A stretch of 9,011 bases of DNA from Deltaproteobacteria bacterium (GTDB lineage: Bacteria; SAR324; JACQKK01): assembly GCA_029879595.1 (NCBI GenBank), contig JAOUPZ010000110.1:1-9011 (forward strand), read 5' to 3'. Shown here piece by piece: positions 6,146 to 9,011 of the stretch (its first letter is position 1; each line of letters begins with the position of its first letter). The notes below the pieces were generated by a model, which had not been told where the DNA came from, ran no database searches, and was given only the letters and a program-made list of their open reading frames with translations. The translations under genes and the position numbers were made by a program.

Positions 6146-7428
6146 CCACGGAGCCCCCGAACACTGATGCCCCGCAAGCACTGTACCTGGACCTGGTTGG
6201 CGGCATCTCCGGCGATATGACCGTGGCCGCCCTGTGCGACCTGGGCGCGCCGCTTGAATTGCTGCGCCGGGGCCTCGCCGGGGTGCTGGCTCCTCCCTCG
6301 CCTCCCCTGCTGTTATCCCTGGAGCGTGAGCAGCGCCATCATATCTCGGGGCTGCGCTTCACACCCCGGCCAGCCGGACAGAAAGCCGGACAGAAAGCCG
6401 GGCCTGAAACCGCCGCCGGGCATCACCACCGCACCCACCAGGACATACAGAAGCTTCTCGGAGAATCCGCGCTGCCCCCGGGGGCGCTGCGGCGGGCCCT
6501 GGAGGTGTTCTCCCGGCTGGCCGCCGCCGAGGCCAGGGTGCACGGAACCGAGCCGGACCAGGTGACCTTTCACGAAGTGGGGGCCTGGGATTCCATCGCG
6601 GACATAGTCTGCGCGGCGCTGGCCCTGGATCACCTGGGAGTGGATGAGATATTCTGCTCCCCGGTTCCCCTGGGCGCGGGCACGGTTAACAGCGCCCACG
6701 GTGTGCTGCCGGTGCCTGCCCCGGCCACCCTGGAACTGCTCCGGGGATTTCCGGTGGTACACGGCGGCCCGGAGTTCGAACGGACCACCCCCACTGGAGC
6801 AGCCATTCTGGCGGCACTGGCCCGTCCGGCCCCGCCGGGCTTCTCCCAGATCCCCCGGGCTGTCGGCATAGGGCTGGGCACGCGTGATGACCCCCTGGTG
6901 CCCAACCTGCTCAGGGCGGTGCTGGGGCCGGTAATCCGGGCCGGAGAAACAGCCGCCTCGGGGGCTCCCGGCTCCGGGGGCTGGCGCACGGAAACCGTGG
7001 CCTGCGCCGAGGTAAACCTGGACGACACCAACCCGGAATGGACCGGCTATCTGATGGAAAGGCTTTTGGAAGCCGGCGCGCTGGATGTGGTTCTCATCCC
7101 GGTGCACATGAAGAAGAACCGTCCCGGCACAATGCTCCAGGTGCTTTACCCGGAAGAGTTGCATGACGAGATGCTGGCGTTGCTGTTCAGTGAAAGCACC
7201 ACCCTGGGGGTGCGCTACCGGAGCCTGGAGCGGGCCGTTCTGCCGCGCCGTGAGGAAACGGTGCCCACTGACTTTGGCTCCATTCGGGGCAAGGTAGCCC
7301 GGCTGGGCCAGACGGAGCGCTTCACCCCGGAGTTCGACTCGGCCCGCGCCGCCGCCCGCCAGCATGGGGTGCCCCTGCGGGAGGTGTACCGGGCCGCCGG
7401 GCGCGCTTTTGAGGATGGCACGGACTGA
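6142..7428 (+). CDS. larC: Nickel insertion protein LarC (nickel-pincer cofactor biosynthesis), single-frame
   Basis: LarC is the CTP-dependent enzyme that inserts nickel into the pyridinium dithiocarboxylate nucleotide to make the nickel-pincer cofactor of LarA-type lactate racemases and other epimerases. The 428-residue product has the family landmarks: YLDLVGGISGDM (15-26), His-rich HHHRTHQDI (94-102), VTFHEVGAWDSIADIV (141-156), PLGAGTVNSAHGVLPVPAPAT (176-196), TPTGAAI (216-222), then a LarC2-like C-terminal domain with NLDDTNPE (292-299), MKKNRPGTMLQVL (323-335) and ESTTLGVRYR (351-360). In Lactiplantibacillus plantarum the two domains are joined by programmed frameshifting; here they are one continuous frame. 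The start is TTG 6142, the only possible start after the frame stop at 6103-6105, with GGAG 9 bases upstream. No larA, larB or larE is in the window. Confidence 0.95.
   Translation: MTTEPPNTDAPQALYLDLVGGISGDMTVAALCDLGAPLELLRRGLAGVLAPPSPPLLLSLEREQRHHISGLRFTPRPAGQKAGQKAGPETAAGHHHRTHQDIQKLLGESALPPGALRRALEVFSRLAAAEARVHGTEPDQVTFHEVGAWDSIADIVCAALALDHLGVDEIFCSPVPLGAGTVNSAHGVLPVPAPATLELLRGFPVVHGGPEFERTTPTGAAILAALARPAPPGFSQIPRAVGIGLGTRDDPLVPNLLRAVLGPVIRAGETAASGAPGSGGWRTETVACAEVNLDDTNPEWTGYLMERLLEAGALDVVLIPVHMKKNRPGTMLQVLYPEELHDEMLALLFSESTTLGVRYRSLERAVLPRREETVPTDFGSIRGKVARLGQTERFTPEFDSARAAARQHGVPLREVYRAAGRAFEDGTD
6373..6396 (+). repeat. 12-base tandem duplication inside larC
   Basis: The unit gccggacagaaa occurs twice in tandem (6373-6384, 6385-6396), followed by a partial third copy (gccgg). 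It is in frame and encodes AGQK twice in the linker just before the His-rich motif of LarC. Being a multiple of three, it keeps the frame and probably reflects slippage in a tolerant surface loop. Confidence 0.85.
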
Positions 7429-7500
7429 ATCCCTCACCGCCCTTCACCCCGTTTACAACTGCCCCGCCAGCCGATAGTTGAGAGAAACCACTGTTGAACC

Positions 7501-8406
7501 TCAGGGAGCATAGGGCACTATTTCATGCAGGCTAGCCCTCGAGAAGACCAACGCCAAGATCGGAATGGCGCGTCCTTCTTCCATGTAACCAAAAGGTAAA
7601 ATCTTAAAGGCGGGATCTTTTGAGTACTTGCCCCATTGGTATTTTCCTGCATCCGGCAGCAAACCATCAATCACCAGAACGGGATCATTCCCGTCAAGAG
7701 AAATAAATTTACCATCTAGATGTTGAATTACGTTGTAATATGCGGTCCCGGTTTTGAGCTTCTGAATACGATCCCTGGTTTTTATAAAATTGTCGTGGCT
7801 CAAAACATGGCTGAAATTGGTTGTGAGTTGGAATATTTCACTTTTTTCCGGTTCCATGAAATCAAGTTTTCTAACTTCCAAAACTCGGTTGTCCATTAAA
7901 CGTTGTGCCTTATACATGGTTGTTGTCATGCATGAACCTTCTTGTTTTTGGTCAAACTCACTTTGTGGATCTTCCCTGCCTTCCATGATTACTTCATACT
8001 GGGGAATCAGTACCGATACACCCTTTTGAGCGAACCGAAATATTCGGGGGTCTTCAGATTTCTCATCAAACAACAGGACATATCCAAATACATGTGAATA
8101 TACCACATGGTTGTTTTCCTTTGAGATTACAAGGCCGCAAACATCATTAGACAACATGCCGACCCAGCCATCCGCCAGGGGAATGCCTTGATAGCTGTGG
8201 TCAAATAACATATAAAAATCTATTTTAAAAACATCGCCTTTTTTCAGGGACGTGATTTTCTTTTCCGCCCTTGAATAATTGAAAGTGGCCAGGGATGCAT
8301 TCACATAGTCATTTTTATTTATAGGAGAGGTGGAAATACATGAGGACAATATGATGGATGCCGTAATACTTATAAATGCTTTAATTAATCCAATATATTT
8401 AAGCAT
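7501..8406 (-). CDS. Hypothetical lipoprotein
   Basis: I do not recognise this 301-residue protein. It begins with a lipoprotein signal peptide: Lys-containing n-region, hydrophobic stretch (about 7-20) and lipobox LSSC, with the lipidated Cys at 23. Ile at position +2 means that by the E. coli sorting rule it would go to the outer membrane. The mature part is soluble, with alternating hydrophobic/polar beta-like stretches (for example VVYSHVFGYVLLF) and no repeats or known catalytic motif that I can see. The start at ATG 8406 has only a weak AGGG site 8 bases upstream. It converges with larC, 72 bases apart, and base composition is far more AT-rich than the genes to its left, suggesting acquisition. 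It may form a unit with the unknown gene upstream. Confidence 0.8.
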   Translation of the reverse strand: MLKYIGLIKAFISITASIILSSCISTSPINKNDYVNASLATFNYSRAEKKITSLKKGDVFKIDFYMLFDHSYQGIPLADGWVGMLSNDVCGLVISKENNHVVYSHVFGYVLLFDEKSEDPRIFRFAQKGVSVLIPQYEVIMEGREDPQSEFDQKQEGSCMTTTMYKAQRLMDNRVLEVRKLDFMEPEKSEIFQLTTNFSHVLSHDNFIKTRDRIQKLKTGTAYYNVIQHLDGKFISLDGNDPVLVIDGLLPDAGKYQWGKYSKDPAFKILPFGYMEEGRAIPILALVFSRASLHEIVPYAP

Positions 8407-8424
8407 TGGTACGCCCTGGGATAA

Positions 8425-8430
8425 ATATAA
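8425..8430 (-). promoter_or_regulatory. Possible -10 element for the lipoprotein gene
   Basis: TTATAT on the minus strand lies 18 bases before ATG 8406. The best -35 candidate at the right distance matches the consensus poorly, and the transcript start would fall very close to the start codon. This is a weak suggestion; read-through from the upstream gene is the alternative. Confidence 0.2.
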
Positions 8431-8444
8431 CGCTAGAAAGCATC

Positions 8445-8588
8445 TATTACCGAGGAATTTATTCCCGATAGCTATACATGGTGCCAGGCTCCCTCAGCGC
8501 CATTCACACAAGGGATGGAGCCACACCCCGGTAAAGCAAGACCATGACTTAGCTGATCCAGGGTTCTGGCAGAACCATAATTATTACC
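8445..8588. repeat. Nested inverted-repeat cluster flanked by 7-base direct repeats
   Basis: Three inverted repeats lie side by side between the two AT-rich genes. The first is GGAAT-TT-ATTCC (8454-8465). The second is a long imperfect hairpin with arms at 8467-8492 and 8517-8558: GAT, AGCTA, CATGGT and GGCTCC pair with GGAGCC, ACCATG, TAGCT and ATC, about 20 base pairs with small bulges and one 18-base asymmetric bulge. The third is GGTTCT-GGC-AGAACC (8562-8576). The direct repeat TATTACC (8445-8451 and 8582-8588) brackets the set. The middle part is more GC-rich than its surroundings. It could be a REP- or MITE-like insertion with a target duplication, or a structured RNA. No long T run follows, so a simple terminator is less likely. 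Confidence 0.6.
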
Positions 8589-8617
8589 AGTTGTTAATCT
8601 CTATTGCTGTATGTTCG

Positions 8618-9011
8618 CTACAAGTCATTGCTATTGTTCATTTCGAAGGAACCAAAATATTTAAAACGGCAACTTTCGGATTCGTTTTGATCTTGTGTGC
8701 AATACACTGATGACATTGTCCAATAGTTTCCTCGGTCATGCTGGAACACTTCTCCATGGGACCATGACAATAAATAGAAGCCATGTTCACCCTTGGTGGA
8801 TGGACTTAAATACTCCTGGCAGTCTGGTGAATTATCAATGTCCCATTTTCCAAAATATACCAGCGCATTAGCTTTGGTATGCGTAAAGATTAAAAAAATA
8901 TCATATTCTCCATTTTGAATAATCCTGAGTTGAAACTCACCTGTGCAGCGCGTGCCTATTTCCGTATTCACGGTGACATTAAGGCGCGATCCCTGGCTTT
9001 GGACCTTAGTG
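8618..9011 (-). CDS. Hypothetical Cys-rich protein, 5' end beyond window
   Basis: The frame is open from the right edge to the stop at 8618-8620, giving 130 visible C-terminal residues; the true start lies outside. A GTG at 8971 could act as a start, but beta-strand-like sequence continues upstream of it (SRLNVTVNTEIG), so I treat the gene as truncated. The visible part looks beta-rich (GEFQLRIIQNGEYDIFLIFT) and has four cysteines spread along it, which suggests disulfides and an extracytoplasmic location. I recognise no family. It is AT-rich, lies 211 bases upstream of the lipoprotein gene on the same strand, and the inverted-repeat cluster sits between them. Confidence 0.7.
   Translation of the reverse strand, partial: TKVQSQGSRLNVTVNTEIGTRCTGEFQLRIIQNGEYDIFLIFTHTKANALVYFGKWDIDNSPDCQEYLSPSTKGEHGFYLLSWSHGEVFQHDRGNYWTMSSVYCTQDQNESESCRFKYFGSFEMNNSNDL

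Noticed and set aside
6313..7437. Minus-strand open frame of 374 codons opposite larC
   Set aside because: Same reason: an antisense shadow of a clear LarC; the frame is Gly/Gln/His/Arg-rich with no family motif.
7456..7480. CAACT...AGTTG as a terminator between larC and the lipoprotein gene
   Set aside because: The stem is only 5 bases with a 15-base loop and no T run on either side.
8445..8588. Integron attC site
   Set aside because: The paired arms do not end in the RYYYAAC/GTTRRRY core motifs that define attC.
8330..8710. Plus-strand open frame of 126 codons across the inverted-repeat cluster
   Set aside because: It overlaps the ends of both minus-strand genes and has no ribosome site or recognisable domain.

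Overview
The window looks like a chromosomal segment from a GC-rich Gram-negative bacterium. The evidence is a lipobox lipoprotein, a clear EamA orthologue, and high GC from about base 1 to 7430. A deltaproteobacterial (Desulfobacterota-like) host is a guess; no marker here settles it.

Bases 1-3214 (minus strand) form a tight four-gene operon. In transcription order it encodes a CrtC/AttH-like (carotenoid 1,2-hydratase/lipocalin-type) protein (3214-2375), a compact ABC ATPase (2382-1765), an ABC-2-like permease (1771-998), and a large polytopic membrane protein (990 to beyond base 1). The last protein starts with an isoprenylcysteine-methyltransferase-like domain and continues into a second membrane domain with a possible Lgt-like motif at the window edge. 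Neighbouring genes overlap by 8 and 7 bases, and the last two are 7 bases apart. The combination suggests an envelope or lipid transport and modification system and is the best candidate here for something poorly described.

Bases 3215-3626 are a divergent intergenic region with no convincing gene. It holds small inverted repeats in the probable leader of the minus-strand operon and an AT-rich stretch before the plus-strand genes.

Bases 3627-7428 (plus strand) hold eamA (metabolite exporter), miaA (tRNA dimethylallyltransferase), a 134-residue protein of unknown function, and a full-length single-frame larC (nickel insertion for the nickel-pincer cofactor). The unknown gene overlaps larC by 4 bases, so the two are probably translationally coupled. 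A 170-base gap containing an AT-rich patch and a perfect 12-base palindrome separates miaA from this pair.

From about 7430 to the end, base composition drops sharply to AT-rich. Two minus-strand genes lie there: an unrecognised Cys-rich protein running off the right edge, and an unrecognised lipoprotein. Between them, at 8445-8588, is a nested cluster of inverted repeats bracketed by a 7-base direct repeat. This part looks acquired or fast-evolving.
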